64,000 nucleotides of DNA from contig NZ_PZZN01000001.1 in NCBI RefSeq assembly GCF_003046295.1, positions 372,001 to 436,000 of the forward strand, written 5' to 3'. The position numbers were made by a program, and so were the translations under genes. This DNA is from Sphingomonas aerolata. GTDB lineage: Bacteria > Pseudomonadota > Alphaproteobacteria > Sphingomonadales > Sphingomonadaceae. Shown piece by piece: positions 47,739 to 56,456 of this stretch (position 1 is its first letter; every line of letters begins with the position of its first letter). The notes under the pieces were generated by a model. That model saw only the letters and a program-made list of their open reading frames with translations, did no database searches and was not told the origin of the DNA.

Positions 47739-47950
47739 GCCGTCTCTTGCCCATCCGCAGTGCCGCTGTGAAGTCTTTCGGTGATCCGCTTCATTGGTTG
47801 GCATTTGGGGAGGATACAAACCCTCGATAGCGCCTGTCTGCAACCGCTTACGGTGGACCGACATGAGGATCCCGAACAGGATCAGGGCCGTACGCCGCGG
47901 AGCAGTGCCCCGCTTTATCGAACGGGCGCCCTGACCACTGCGGCAGTGGC

Positions 47951-49258
47951 CTAGGTCGGGGGCGTTTGCTCGCCTGATGTAGAGTGAAAACGGAGATCGC
48001 GCTGAGGCACCGGGATGGTGACGCCGTGCTCCTTGAACAGGTCCCAGATGCGAAAGAACACGTCGCTTGTGACGTTCCCGACCCCCGCCTCGGGGCTGTC
48101 GATCCAGATCCGCAGGTCGAATTCCACCCCATTGTCGCCGAATTCCTTGATCCAGCAGACAGGGGCGGGTTCGGTCAGCACACGGGGCGAGACGGAGGCG
48201 GCCTCGACGGCAAGCCTTTGCGCCAGTCGCAGATCGCAATCGAACGACACTCGAAACCCGACATGAACCCTGACGTCCCGGCTCGAGAACGACCAGTTTT
48301 CCACTTCGTCGGTCATCAGCCGTTCGTTCGGGATCAGATGCTCCTTGCCGTCACGGGTCAGCACCGAGACTGCGCGAACGCCGATCTTGTTGACCCAGCC
48401 GAAGGTATCGCCGACCGCGATGACGTCGCCGGGCTTGATCGATCGGTCGAGCAGCAGGATGAGCCCTGCGATCAGATTGCCGAGCGTCTTCTGCAAGCCG
48501 AAACCAATCGCGAGCCCGAACGCTCCGGAGAACACGGCCAGTGCCGTGAGATCGATGCCGAGAAGATCGATACCGACGAAGATCGCGACGGTGACGACCG
48601 CAATCTGAGCAAGTTTCTGGAACAGCACGCGTTGCGCCGCGTCGAGCAGCCGGGCCTGGCCGATCCAGCGCAGGATCAGCCCGAGCAGCGCGCGTGCGGC
48701 GAGGAACAGAAGCAGCGACAAGCCGACCGCGTTGACGATATCGAGCAGCGAAATACGCCGGGTGCCGACCCCCATGCTCGCGCGGTCCAGTCCCGCGATC
48801 AACGGAGCGAGGCCCCCCAGTCGACTTGCCAGCACGATGAGGAACAAGGCGGCGGCAATCAGTGACGCGGGTCGGCTTTGCAGGCCAAGCGCACGGCCGA
48901 ACTGATAGGCCAGCGCCGCGACCGCGATGCCAAGACCCGCAGCAAGAAGAAGATCGGCGCCGGGGTTGAGCCCCCGAACGCCCAGAAACGCCGTCAGGAC
49001 CATCGCCGTCACGCCGGCGCGGGTAATCGCCATCAGGCGCGGCGCGACCACGTCGGCGTGGCGCGGCGCCAAGGCCGGCAGGAGGTATCTACAGGCAAGG
49101 CGCGCTGCAACGATACCCAGCAGAAGGGCCGTGCTCAGGATCGCGACAGCCACGATCAGGTCATGAAACGGCAGCGCCGTCCATTGATCCAGATAGGTCT
49201 GCCACCAGGCATCATGTTCCAACCGGTTCTCCAATGCCATCTCGTCGGCGTCGGTCAC
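47951..49258 (-). CDS. MscS-family mechanosensitive ion channel
   Basis: A 435-residue membrane protein with several N-terminal membrane helices. The pore-lining helix is AVFSGAFGLAIGFGLQKTLGNLIAG, and a beta-domain follows (LLLDRSIKPGDVIAVG, GWVNKIGVRAVSVLTRDGKEHLIPNE). The order matches MscS. It releases solutes upon hypo-osmotic shock. The start is GTG at 49258. It lies upstream of the K+ channel on the same strand with 212 bases between them. Confidence 0.94.
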   Translation of the reverse strand: MTDADEMALENRLEHDAWWQTYLDQWTALPFHDLIVAVAILSTALLLGIVAARLACRYLLPALAPRHADVVAPRLMAITRAGVTAMVLTAFLGVRGLNPGADLLLAAGLGIAVAALAYQFGRALGLQSRPASLIAAALFLIVLASRLGGLAPLIAGLDRASMGVGTRRISLLDIVNAVGLSLLLFLAARALLGLILRWIGQARLLDAAQRVLFQKLAQIAVVTVAIFVGIDLLGIDLTALAVFSGAFGLAIGFGLQKTLGNLIAGLILLLDRSIKPGDVIAVGDTFGWVNKIGVRAVSVLTRDGKEHLIPNERLMTDEVENWSFSSRDVRVHVGFRVSFDCDLRLAQRLAVEAASVSPRVLTEPAPVCWIKEFGDNGVEFDLRIWIDSPEAGVGNVTSDVFFRIWDLFKEHGVTIPVPQRDLRFHSTSGEQTPPT

Positions 49259-49548
49259 CCGACAATCACAGCGTCATTCCCATCTGGTCGCCGGATCCCT
49301 GTTAAACGGACTTGGCACCCCGGTCAGCCCTTGTACGTCATGCGCGTTACCGCCGTGCCGTTTGCGCTATTCCGGGCGAGGGATCGCTGGTGAAGCAGCG
49401 CGAAGGACGGGCGAGTTGCTCGGCACCACCTCTGTGCCCCCTGCCCTGTTATGCGATGCCAAAGCCGTTCGTCAGATACCAATGTCTTGAGTTGGTCGTC
49501 GTGCAACGGCTCTGCCCCAATCACGTACGTCAAATCGGTGAGCTTGGC

Positions 49549-50610
49549 TTACCGTTCGCGCCGGTCCTCGTGATACTCCTGAAGGACCTCCTTCACATCC
49601 TTGCGGTCTTCGTTCGACACTGCGTCAGGCGCCTTGTTGGCGCCTGACCGGCCGGTCAGGCAAAGACGCGAATGTATCGGGAGATGGTCCGAACCCACAT
49701 CTTCCAGCACCTCCAGGCTATGCACCTTGAACTCGGGTGTGACGAACATGTGGTCGAGCGGCCAACCGAGCAGCGGCGTGCGCGCGGGGAAGGTCGCGAA
49801 CGTGCCCCGGCCGATCCGAGCGTCGAGATAGCCTCCGACGCGTTTGAACAGCTGCGAGGTGTGGGACCATGCGACATCGTTGAAGTCGCCGATCGCCAAT
49901 ACCGGTAGCTTCGCGCGGGCGGCGCGACTTGCCGCGATCGCGATCTCGGCGTCGCGTGCCTCGGTATCCTGCCCGGGAACGGGCGGGCGCGGGTGAAGTG
50001 CTATCACGTGAAATCGATCACCGGCCGTCAGCTCGGCATGGACCGACGGCGTATCCTTTTGGGCGATCGTCTCGATCCGCCCATCGCGCATCGGCAGCCG
50101 CGTGGCAAAGATCATGCCGTAGGTATTGCCAATCGGTTGTTCGAGCCGGTGTGGATAGCGCACAAGCTGCTTGGCCAATGCATCGGCCCAACGCTGGTCG
50201 GTTTCCATCAATAGCAGGATATCGGGCCGAACCCGATCGATCAGCCGCGCCGTTCGCCCATAGTCTCGATTGGACTCCAACACGTTCAGCGAAAGGACGC
50301 CGAAACACCGGCTCTGCGCAATTGAGGCATCATCCGCAAAGGCCAGCTCCGTCTTGGCAAGCGGCGTATACGGATAGATGCGATAGAGTTGCCACCCGGC
50401 TGCGACGGCGCACCCCAACGCGATCCATCGTCCTGCCTGTCGATCCAGCCACAGCGCCAGGCCTCCGCCCAACAGCAGGAGGCCGAGTATCTGAACCCGG
50501 GGAAAGTCCCAGATCCTGATCCACCATTCATTGGACTCGATGATGCTGAGCCCGGTTACGAGCATCAATACGCCTGTGAGGGCACGGATCGGAAATGTAG
50601 CTAGCCGCAT
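49549..50610 (-). CDS. Endonuclease/exonuclease/phosphatase family protein, membrane-anchored
   Basis: A 353-residue protein. Three N-terminal hydrophobic segments (about 8-20, 37-52, 62-75) anchor it, with the EEP catalytic domain outside. Motifs are LSLNVLESN, LLLMETD, IALHPRPP, IGDFNDVAWS, DHMFVTPEF and GSDHLPI with the terminal catalytic His. It resembles the group with N-terminal membrane segments found near surface-polysaccharide genes. Substrate unknown (phosphodiester). Confidence 0.92.
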   Translation of the reverse strand: MRLATFPIRALTGVLMLVTGLSIIESNEWWIRIWDFPRVQILGLLLLGGGLALWLDRQAGRWIALGCAVAAGWQLYRIYPYTPLAKTELAFADDASIAQSRCFGVLSLNVLESNRDYGRTARLIDRVRPDILLLMETDQRWADALAKQLVRYPHRLEQPIGNTYGMIFATRLPMRDGRIETIAQKDTPSVHAELTAGDRFHVIALHPRPPVPGQDTEARDAEIAIAASRAARAKLPVLAIGDFNDVAWSHTSQLFKRVGGYLDARIGRGTFATFPARTPLLGWPLDHMFVTPEFKVHSLEVLEDVGSDHLPIHSRLCLTGRSGANKAPDAVSNEDRKDVKEVLQEYHEDRRER

Positions 50611-50686
50611 TGCTGATGCCTAAGAGCGGCCTTGCCTTGGACCAAGCGCTATAACCTTCAGGCCGAGATATCACCGGCGCTGCTGC

Positions 50687-50841
50687 CGAAGCCGGAGCCG
50701 TATCGAGGCCATGTTCGGTCGTTTGACGGACGGGCGCGGCGGCGTCAGTCGCAACGATCGATGGCCGAAGGCCTTCCTCTCCGCAATCGACCTCGCCACC
50801 ACGGGCCTGGTGTAACACTGATTAACGAGTCGTCACCCTAG
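50687..50841 (+). mobile_element. IS5-family transposase C-terminal remnant
   Basis: A frame ending at TAA 50813-50815 reads RSRSRIEAMFGRLTDGRG, then NDRWPKAFLSAIDLATTG. This follows the IS5 (IS427-like) C-terminal signature R-x-R-I-E-x-M-F-x-R-L-x-D and FLSAI-x-LA. GAGTCGTCACCCTAG at 50827-50841 may be the decayed right end. Nothing of the N-terminal or catalytic core remains, so it is an inactive scrap. Confidence 0.65.
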
Positions 50842-50996
50842 TAACGGGAGTTCCACCGATTCGTCGGCCAAAACGCTCTGTTCAACGAATATTGGATCCC
50901 GACTCGGTTTTAGTAGATTGCCATATTAACCACGACCGGGCAGGACGGTCTTGCCGCGGGGCGGCAGCATAATCCATTTAACTCAAAGGAAATTTT

Positions 50997-51035
50997 ATGC
51001 GTTATTGGCAGAACGGCAAGCCTTTCAAGGGTTAA
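50997..51035 (+). CDS. Putative 12-codon ORF (leader peptide or small protein)
   Basis: MRYWQNGKPFKG, preceded by AAAGGA at seven bases and followed nine bases later by a strong intrinsic terminator. It sits in an AT-rich patch unlike its surroundings. The order SD, ORF, terminator suggests a short transcript. Function and even translation are unproven. Confidence 0.35.
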   Translation: MRYWQNGKPFKG

Positions 51036-51044
51036 GTCGAACAT

Positions 51045-51086
51045 AAAGGACGACTCGCTATCTGATAGTGGGTCGTTCTTTGTTTT
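51045..51086 (+). terminator. Strong intrinsic terminator after the 12-codon ORF
   Basis: AAAGGACGACTCGCTATC (51045-51062) pairs with GATAGTGGGTCGTTCTTT (51064-51081) with only G-U wobbles, followed by TTTGTTTTT. Confidence 0.88.
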
Positions 51087-51970
51087 TGCATGCTATGGCA
51101 TTGATAAAATTGTTACAGTTTTTTTACGTTATGATGAATCGACTGGAAAAGATTCATTCTTGCGACAAGCGACGGCTTCTGAGTTCTTATCCCGGATAAC
51201 TTTTGGACCGGAACAGCCTGTCTGACGGTTTTCAGCCGCCTTGGGGTTGCTGTGATGATACCGAAGATGTTGGCGCCAGGCATGAGACATGCTCTGCCGA
51301 CCATAATCTAAATCATCTTTACCTCCTGCTGCCCACATTGCGCGGTAACCGGTAGTAATTTAGCGCCGAATGACGGCGCCGATGGCTCTTCAGGGCCCTT
51401 TCACCCAGCGCCAATTCGCGGATTTTATCAGGTGGCTGACGCTGCTCGACAGAGTGAACGCCGTACTTGAACTCGGCTTGATACACACCGAGAATAAGTA
51501 CTCGCTGCTTTCGAGCGCGTAGGCAGGATCGCACGCAAAGGCGGCGAGGCACTCTTGGTCCGCATCGGCGCGACCTTACCGAACCGCAAAGCGGTCAGTT
51601 CACCAGACCTTGGGCGATACCCAGTCATCATGGTACGTATTACGATCGCGCCGCGGGTCGGTGCGGCGGCGTGAACGACGGCCTGATCGCACCGGGACGT
51701 CCACTGGCAAACGGTGCAACCCGCGATACGTCGGCCGGTCCTATCCAAGCCGGCGACACTTGCCTGACATAGAGTCGACACGGCATCATCGCGGCCGCGC
51801 CCGCATGCGTCCGCGACGCTGCCGCCCTCAGACGAAACTTCACCCAGCGGCATGTCAGATCCGCAGAGTCCCCTCTGTCGCGGACGTCAGCGGCACGTCC
51901 TTGCCCGTTGTAGCGGAGGCTAACGCGCTCCGCGCCAACGGGCGCCAATCGAAAGAGCCTTCAATAGGAA
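51087..51970. other. Gene-poor region before the exosortase operon
   Basis: No recognised gene. The first 250 bases are AT-rich, with a small inverted repeat (ATGAATC 51134-51140 with GATTCAT 51151-51157) and an open frame without a start codon ending at a TGA about 51224 (contains FLRQATASEFLSRITFGPEQ). From 51340 on GC rises and several broken frames appear. It looks like decayed DNA. Confidence 0.5.
51370..51522 (+). CDS. Possible 50-residue ORF of unknown function
   Basis: Starts MTAPMALQGPFTQRQFADFI and ends LELGLIHTENKYSLLSSA. The composition is protein-like and helical, but there is no clear ribosome site and it lies in decayed DNA, so it could be a fragment of a lost gene. Confidence 0.3.
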   Translation: MTAPMALQGPFTQRQFADFIRWLTLLDRVNAVLELGLIHTENKYSLLSSA

Positions 51971-52831
51971 TTACTGAGAAGCCTTCGCCTTAGGATCGAG
52001 GGGTTTGGCATACTCGATCTTCGCCGCGTTCCGCAGCGCCGCCTGATGCTGAACGATGCCTGCCTGGATGCGGTCACGTGCGATCCCCTGCTTGGCGAGT
52101 TCATTGATAGCAGCAGAGCTCGCTTCGGCTGGACGGACGCTTATGACATGATTGGCGATCGCCGTTGCACCTTCGAGAATAACCAGAGGCTCACCGTTCA
52201 CCGTCGTCATCAATCGACCGAGTGCGTTACGATCCAGACTTGCGCTGTCGAGTTCCACCGTTGCCCGCTGATAGCTCACGCCCCGGCTATCCAGAACTGC
52301 TGTCAATTCCGCCAGTGTCTTTGCCGGCTTCATAGCCGCGATCAGGCTCGGATTATTTGGTGCTGGAAAACGAATCTGTTCCACCGACAGTGTCCGGCGC
52401 TCCCTACTCAGTTCGGGATGCTTCGCCAGATACGTCTCGACGTCGCGCGTCGTGACCGGTTGAGGCACACCTGCTGCGACCGATTGCAGCGCAAGGTTCG
52501 CCATCACGATATTTTTGGCACGCTCCACGGCAAGAACAGCGTTCGGCTTCTTGTAAAGACCATCACGCTCGCCGGCCTGGATGACCAGCTTTCGATCGAT
52601 AAGGGCCTGCAGGGCCTTTGGCTGAAGGTCTTTCGAGTTTTGCGCGTTGGCCCCGCTCAACCCTAGCTCGAAATTGAGTTCGCTTTGCGTGATGGCTTCG
52701 CCATTGACCGTAGCAACCGTCTGACCGCTCGGTCCGGCCTTATTGCAGGCCGCTGCCGCCAGCGTGAGTGCGAGTGCTGCGGCAGACAGGGTTTGCCGCT
52801 TGGTGATGAGGAACCTGGAGGATGCTGACAT
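51971..52831 (-). CDS. EpsD-family peptidyl-prolyl cis-trans isomerase lipoprotein
   Basis: A 286-residue protein with a lipoprotein-like signal (ALTLAAAAC, Cys about 29) and a SurA/PrsA-like N-terminal helical domain (VNGEAITQSELNFELGLS, ALQALIDRKLVIQAGERDGL). The EpsD group accompanies exosortase/EPS loci and is thought to help export or folding in the periplasm. The start at 52831 (MSASSRF) is preferred over TTG 6 bases upstream. It is the last gene of the exosortase unit, 258 bases after the EpsI-like gene. Confidence 0.85.
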   Translation of the reverse strand: MSASSRFLITKRQTLSAAALALTLAAAACNKAGPSGQTVATVNGEAITQSELNFELGLSGANAQNSKDLQPKALQALIDRKLVIQAGERDGLYKKPNAVLAVERAKNIVMANLALQSVAAGVPQPVTTRDVETYLAKHPELSRERRTLSVEQIRFPAPNNPSLIAAMKPAKTLAELTAVLDSRGVSYQRATVELDSASLDRNALGRLMTTVNGEPLVILEGATAIANHVISVRPAEASSAAINELAKQGIARDRIQAGIVQHQAALRNAAKIEYAKPLDPKAKASQ

Positions 52832-53089
52832 AAGCAATTACCTTAGACATAATGCAGAAGGAAACGAGATGGGAACCGTATAGAACTGGTTAAGGGTCGT
52901 GATTTTTGCAGGGCTTGCGCGTTTTATACCTGCGACGATCGATGGATGAAAAGCCGGTTGAAACGGTGTGGTGCTATTTGCTGTGCGCGCTGAGCAAGTG
53001 ACGTGACAATGAGGGCGCTGCCGCTCCCACCATATTCATGGTCGCGGCGAGACTTGACGATATATTCAGTGCCTTGCGACCCTCATCGC

Positions 53090-53779
53090 CTATGCGTTGA
53101 TCGGACCAGCGAGAAGTGCGCGGCCGGAGGCGCCGCAGGACTCGAACAACGTTTTCGCGAAGCCCATCATGGTTGCCTCTGCAGCCTTGGCATCCGGATC
53201 GATGATCGAAAATCGTATCAACGCCCCATCTGGGACAAGGCCGGCCAGGTTCTGCATTGCGATGGACCGTCGCTGATCGTCCCACGACACCGGAAAACGA
53301 TTCCCCAGTCGAGTCCAATAAAGAACCTGCTCTGTACGGGTATCGCGCACGGTCGTTAGGAAGCGCCCTGGTGCACTGATGCCTTTGCCCAGGGGAATAT
53401 CCACGTCTCGTATATCGGTGATCGTGAAACCGGATCCGGGGTAGCAGGACTCAGGACGATGCACCATCAGCATGCCGCTCTGCCGATACGCATAGGCGAT
53501 CAAAAGCATGATAGGCGGAGCGCCATCGGCACCGTAACTGCGCATCAGCTGCTTCTCATAGACGGCTGCCGCTTTCGCTTCATCCTCGGGGGGTAGAACA
53601 AAGCTGACATCCGGCACCATCGCCCAAGGTGCTGCTTGCTTTGGAATGGCGTCGTTCAGGTTTCCGGAAGGAATGGCAACGACGAGCTCGGTAGGGCGTC
53701 GAGCATAGGTGACGCCTGCGGTTATGCCGAAGGCGAGACCCAGGGCAGCTTCTCGTCGAGTAAATCGAGCGATTGTCAT
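53090..53779 (-). CDS. EpsI-family exosortase-associated protein
   Basis: A 229-residue protein with an N-terminal export/anchor segment (FTRREAALGLAFGITAGVTY). The EpsI domain has the typical ESCYPGSGF (HRPESCYPGSGF) and VLYWTRLGNRFP. The PESC-P-G element is the family hallmark. EpsI proteins are encoded next to or fused to exosortases, and their exact role is not established. The start at 53779 lies four bases after the exosortase stop, so both are co-translated. Confidence 0.88.
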   Translation of the reverse strand: MTIARFTRREAALGLAFGITAGVTYARRPTELVVAIPSGNLNDAIPKQAAPWAMVPDVSFVLPPEDEAKAAAVYEKQLMRSYGADGAPPIMLLIAYAYRQSGMLMVHRPESCYPGSGFTITDIRDVDIPLGKGISAPGRFLTTVRDTRTEQVLYWTRLGNRFPVSWDDQRRSIAMQNLAGLVPDGALIRFSIIDPDAKAAEATMMGFAKTLFESCGASGRALLAGPINA

Positions 53780-53783
53780 GTCG

Positions 53784-54677
53784 TTACTTTCGGGCCCAAC
53801 GTGAAACAATAGGATGCAGCACCGCATCCAGTCCCAGCAGCATAAGCAATGCCAGGATAAACATGCCCATGCCGACCAGCTCGTGCGCCAGGCCCTGCGC
53901 GGCCTCTTCCGAGATGTAATAGGTCATTAGCACCAAGATGATGATACGCAGAAAGTTTGCCGCTATAGCCAATGGTATCATCAGCGATATCAGCAAGAGC
54001 GCGTAGCGCGGCGCATTGCCATGCCGCAGATAGACATAGAAAACGCCCAACGCACAGATACCGATCAGGGAATTTATCCCGGAACACGCCGTTGCGACCA
54101 GCAACTGATATCCGCCAATCTGGATGACCGTTCCGGTACTCCCGATGGGAAGACCGAATGCAGCCAGCAAGTTTACGGAAGCATCGGAGATCAAGTCCTT
54201 GATAGGACGCGTAGCGACGAAAACCCAGTTCTCCGGCGGCGTGATGATGAACAGCAGGTACACCAAGGGGAACCACAGCCTCTTGAGCGCCTCCTTACCG
54301 AGATAAGTCCATAATAATACTACGATCACGGTGTAGAGGGACAAGGCCTCGATCGCCAAGATGCTGGTAATTCGCCCTACGGAATAGAGGAGCAGCGCGG
54401 GGATCAGCAGCAAGCCGACAGGAAGGAAGGATTGGCGCTTGGCGACCTCCCACGGCCGCGCGCGCCAGATCAGCCACAGCGCGGAAATGAAGATAATGGG
54501 CCCGTGCGCGCCCTGTTCGGTGGACCAGCTGACGGTCGCCAGCCGGCTCAGCGTCGGCAGGATGAGGCACGCCAATCCTATCAGAAGCGGCCACCACCGC
54601 GCTGTCCAGCGCGCCAGGCCGCTACCGACGTCAGTCCACGACCCGCTTGGCTGCGGCCGCGCCTCTACCCGTATCAC
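53784..54677 (-). CDS. xrtV: Exosortase (XrtV-like)
   Basis: A 297-residue polytopic inner-membrane transpeptidase-like enzyme that processes proteins with PEP-CTERM-type tails. The catalytic triad is visible: Cys198 in ATACSGINSL, Arg244 in NFLRIIIL, His265 in AHELVG. About eight hydrophobic segments are present. The GTG at 54677 has GGGAG six bases upstream; an out-of-frame ATG four bases before it is rejected. It leads an operon with the EpsI- and EpsD-like genes. The XrtV subtype is assigned from this neighbourhood and is less certain than the exosortase call. Confidence 0.9.
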   Translation of the reverse strand: MIRVEARPQPSGSWTDVGSGLARWTARWWPLLIGLACLILPTLSRLATVSWSTEQGAHGPIIFISALWLIWRARPWEVAKRQSFLPVGLLLIPALLLYSVGRITSILAIEALSLYTVIVVLLWTYLGKEALKRLWFPLVYLLFIITPPENWVFVATRPIKDLISDASVNLLAAFGLPIGSTGTVIQIGGYQLLVATACSGINSLIGICALGVFYVYLRHGNAPRYALLLISLMIPLAIAANFLRIIILVLMTYYISEEAAQGLAHELVGMGMFILALLMLLGLDAVLHPIVSRWARK

Positions 54678-55077
54678 GCATTTCTCCCGACGACTTATGA
54701 GCGGTAAAGCTAGCGTCTTTTACCCAATATTCAAAGCCATCGCCACGATCGCCGAGAATGCCATCGCCCGCACCATTGATAGGCCACCCGTATCGCCCCG
54801 GGACAAGGCGAGGCCATACCACCCCTATCAAGCAGCGCGCGCCCATGCGCCGAAACCGCGCTTTCCGGCTGCCTGGGGGCCGCCCCCCAGGAGAGCATGA
54901 GGCCTAGCGGTGCTCGAAGCGGAACGTGCCTTCCGGCCCCGTCTGCGACGAAGGAAGGCCGATTGTCCCAAACTTGGACATTATTGAGATCATGGGGAAA
55001 TCTCAGCGTTATATCGGTTTGCGAATCGCCATGCCCCCCGGTAACAGCTTGTTAAGTATCAAATAGAGGGAACCATC
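54678..55077. other. Divergent regulatory region between exosortase operon and its likely substrate
   Basis: A 400-base region with no convincing gene. It contains a GC hairpin (CCTGGGGG 54872-54879 with CCCCCAGG 54884-54891) and two palindromes close to the substrate gene (54964-54980 and 54986-55004). It must hold promoters for both directions, but none matches a strong sigma-70 consensus. Confidence 0.6.
54964..55004 (+). promoter_or_regulatory. Paired palindromes upstream of the PEP-CTERM-type gene
   Basis: TGTCC-N7-GGACA (54964-54980) is followed six bases later by GAGAT-N9-ATCTC (54986-55004). The spacing and location 75-115 bases before the start suggest activator binding. No factor is identified. 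Confidence 0.4.
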
Positions 55078-55626
55078 ATGAAGCGTCTACTACTCTCGAC
55101 CATGGCATTCGCATCGGCTTTCGCGATGGCCCCTGCAGCTCACGCAGCGGATTTCGTTCCGGGCAACCCCGAGTTCACCGTAAGCGGTGACATCACGGAC
55201 GGTACTGTTTCGGCAGACTTCGGTCGTTCGGGCATTGCGTCGGGCATGTTCACGGATACCTTCAACTTCATCATCGATCAGACTGGTCTGGCCAGCGGCA
55301 CGCTGAGCACGAACACCACGCGCCTGACGAGCTCGACCGATCTCGACATCCTGTCGGTGTTCATCAATGGCTTCGCAGCCACGAAGACCATCGTCGGCAA
55401 CGCCGAGTTCTTCGAGATCAACAACGTCGCGATCACCTCGGGTGCGACGAACAAGATTGTCGTGAACGGCATGTCGCGTGGCAACGGCTCCTATGCCGGC
55501 ACCGCAACCTTTGAGCCTTCGGCAGTTCCCGAGGCTGGTACCTGGGCAATCATGCTGTTCGGTATCGGCGGCATCGGCGCATCGATGCGCGTTCGTCGTC
55601 GCCAGGCGAAGATCGCATTCGCCTAA
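55078..55626 (+). CDS. PEPxxWA-CTERM-type exosortase substrate protein
   Basis: A 182-residue exported protein. The signal peptide ends near AAHA-AD, and a Thr/Ser/Gly-rich beta-type mature domain follows. A C-terminal sorting tail has VPEAGTWA (150-157), a hydrophobic segment (158-169) and a basic end (RVRRR, 171-175). This tripartite tail is the target of an exosortase, and the xrtV-like gene lies divergently 400 bases away. GAGGGA precedes the ATG and a strong terminator follows, so it is a single-gene transcript. Confidence 0.92.
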   Translation: MKRLLLSTMAFASAFAMAPAAHAADFVPGNPEFTVSGDITDGTVSADFGRSGIASGMFTDTFNFIIDQTGLASGTLSTNTTRLTSSTDLDILSVFINGFAATKTIVGNAEFFEINNVAITSGATNKIVVNGMSRGNGSYAGTATFEPSAVPEAGTWAIMLFGIGGIGASMRVRRRQAKIAFA

Positions 55627-55667
55627 GCGCATTTCACAGCTGGTCCCAGTGCCCATCTGTGTGAAGG

Positions 55668-55705
55668 CAGCCGTCAACCTTTCGAGGTTGGCGGCTGTTT
55701 TTGTT
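55668..55705 (+). terminator. Intrinsic terminator after the PEP-CTERM-type gene
   Basis: CAGCCGTCAACCT (55668-55680), TTCG loop, AGGTTGGCGGCTG (55685-55697), then TTTTTGTTT. Confidence 0.95.
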
Positions 55706-55992
55706 TAGTCTACCGCGCGGACGGGTCGACGAAAGGATCCATGCGGCGCGACCAGCGCCGTTGATCGATACTTGGGCAGGCGGGATGGTCCATGCTGCGC
55801 CCAAAGGCACAAACTCCGAGATCGCGAACGCGCCTGAATGGATGTCACCAGTTACCGAGCACGAGGCCTGGTATCGGCACCCATCGGTCGACAACCGCTC
55901 CCAGCCACAGAGGCGGCTGCGATTGGCAATGAGCACCCGTGTGCGCAGTTCTGCGATCTCTAGATCCTCAAGTACAGGCGGAGAGCTGTAAC
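55706..55992. other. Stretch without a supported gene
   Basis: A 96-codon open frame (55701-55991) begins without an ATG or ribosome site inside the terminator tail and has no recognisable domain. I see nothing else. Confidence 0.5.
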
Positions 55993-56418
55993 ATGAGTTT
56001 ACGGTTGGAGCATGTTACCAAACTTGCGCACAGCAAAGAAGGCCTGAGAGCGGCCTACGCCGCGGGTGTTGATCATCAGCAGAATGGCTGGCTGAGATAT
56101 CCCCCATGCAAATGGGATCATCCCGCAATTCTGGCTTTTGACGAAAGCGGAACGTGCGTTGGCGGTATCAATTGGGGCGAGGACCATGATGATCGAACGC
56201 TCACGATCACGTTCGCGTGGGGTTCGCCTACCGCTCCCGCAGCCTTTGCTGCCGTGCTATCGCGATTTCGGAAAACTCATCTGAACGGTTGGTTCACCGA
56301 AATCCACTTCACGATATCGACGCATAACGAAGCCATGCAAAAGGCTGTAAAAGTACTTGGGCTTGTTCCTCGGGCCTTCACCTTTGAGATGCCGGTAAAG
56401 GCTATGGCCAGGTCTTGA
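55993..56418 (+). CDS. Hypothetical protein, possible GNAT-like fold
   Basis: A 141-residue protein starting MSLRLEHVTKLAHSKEGL. A central ILAFDESGTCVGGINWGED and a later FTEIHFTISTHNEAMQKAVKVLG resemble the beta4 and alpha4 regions of GNAT acetyltransferases. The acetyl-CoA loop is not clear, so it may be non-catalytic. GGAG lies about ten bases before the ATG at 55993. A terminator follows directly. Confidence 0.7.
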   Translation: MSLRLEHVTKLAHSKEGLRAAYAAGVDHQQNGWLRYPPCKWDHPAILAFDESGTCVGGINWGEDHDDRTLTITFAWGSPTAPAAFAAVLSRFRKTHLNGWFTEIHFTISTHNEAMQKAVKVLGLVPRAFTFEMPVKAMARS

Positions 56419-56425
56419 TGGCAAA

Positions 56426-56456
56426 AAAATGCCCGGCTTGGAAAGCCGGGCATTTT
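56426..56456. terminator. Bidirectional intrinsic terminator
   Basis: AAAATGCCCGGCTT (56426-56439), GGA, AAGCCGGGCATTTT (56443-56456): a perfect stem with A- and T-runs on both sides. Confidence 0.93.

Noticed and set aside
46712..51368. Shared near-identical 18-mer (GGT[G/A]GTAATTTAGCGCCG) at 46711 and 51351
   Set aside because: One copy covers the end of the K+ channel gene, and a one-mismatch 18-mer is expected by chance a few times in 64 kb, so it is not evidence of a mobile element end.
54631..54846. Minus-strand 71-codon ORF upstream of and overlapping the exosortase start
   Set aside because: No domain or good ribosome site, and its end overlaps the exosortase coding sequence in another frame.
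54994..55010. GG-N10-GC sigma-54-like spacing before the PEP-CTERM-type gene
   Set aside because: Only the core dinucleotides match; the rest of the consensus is absent.
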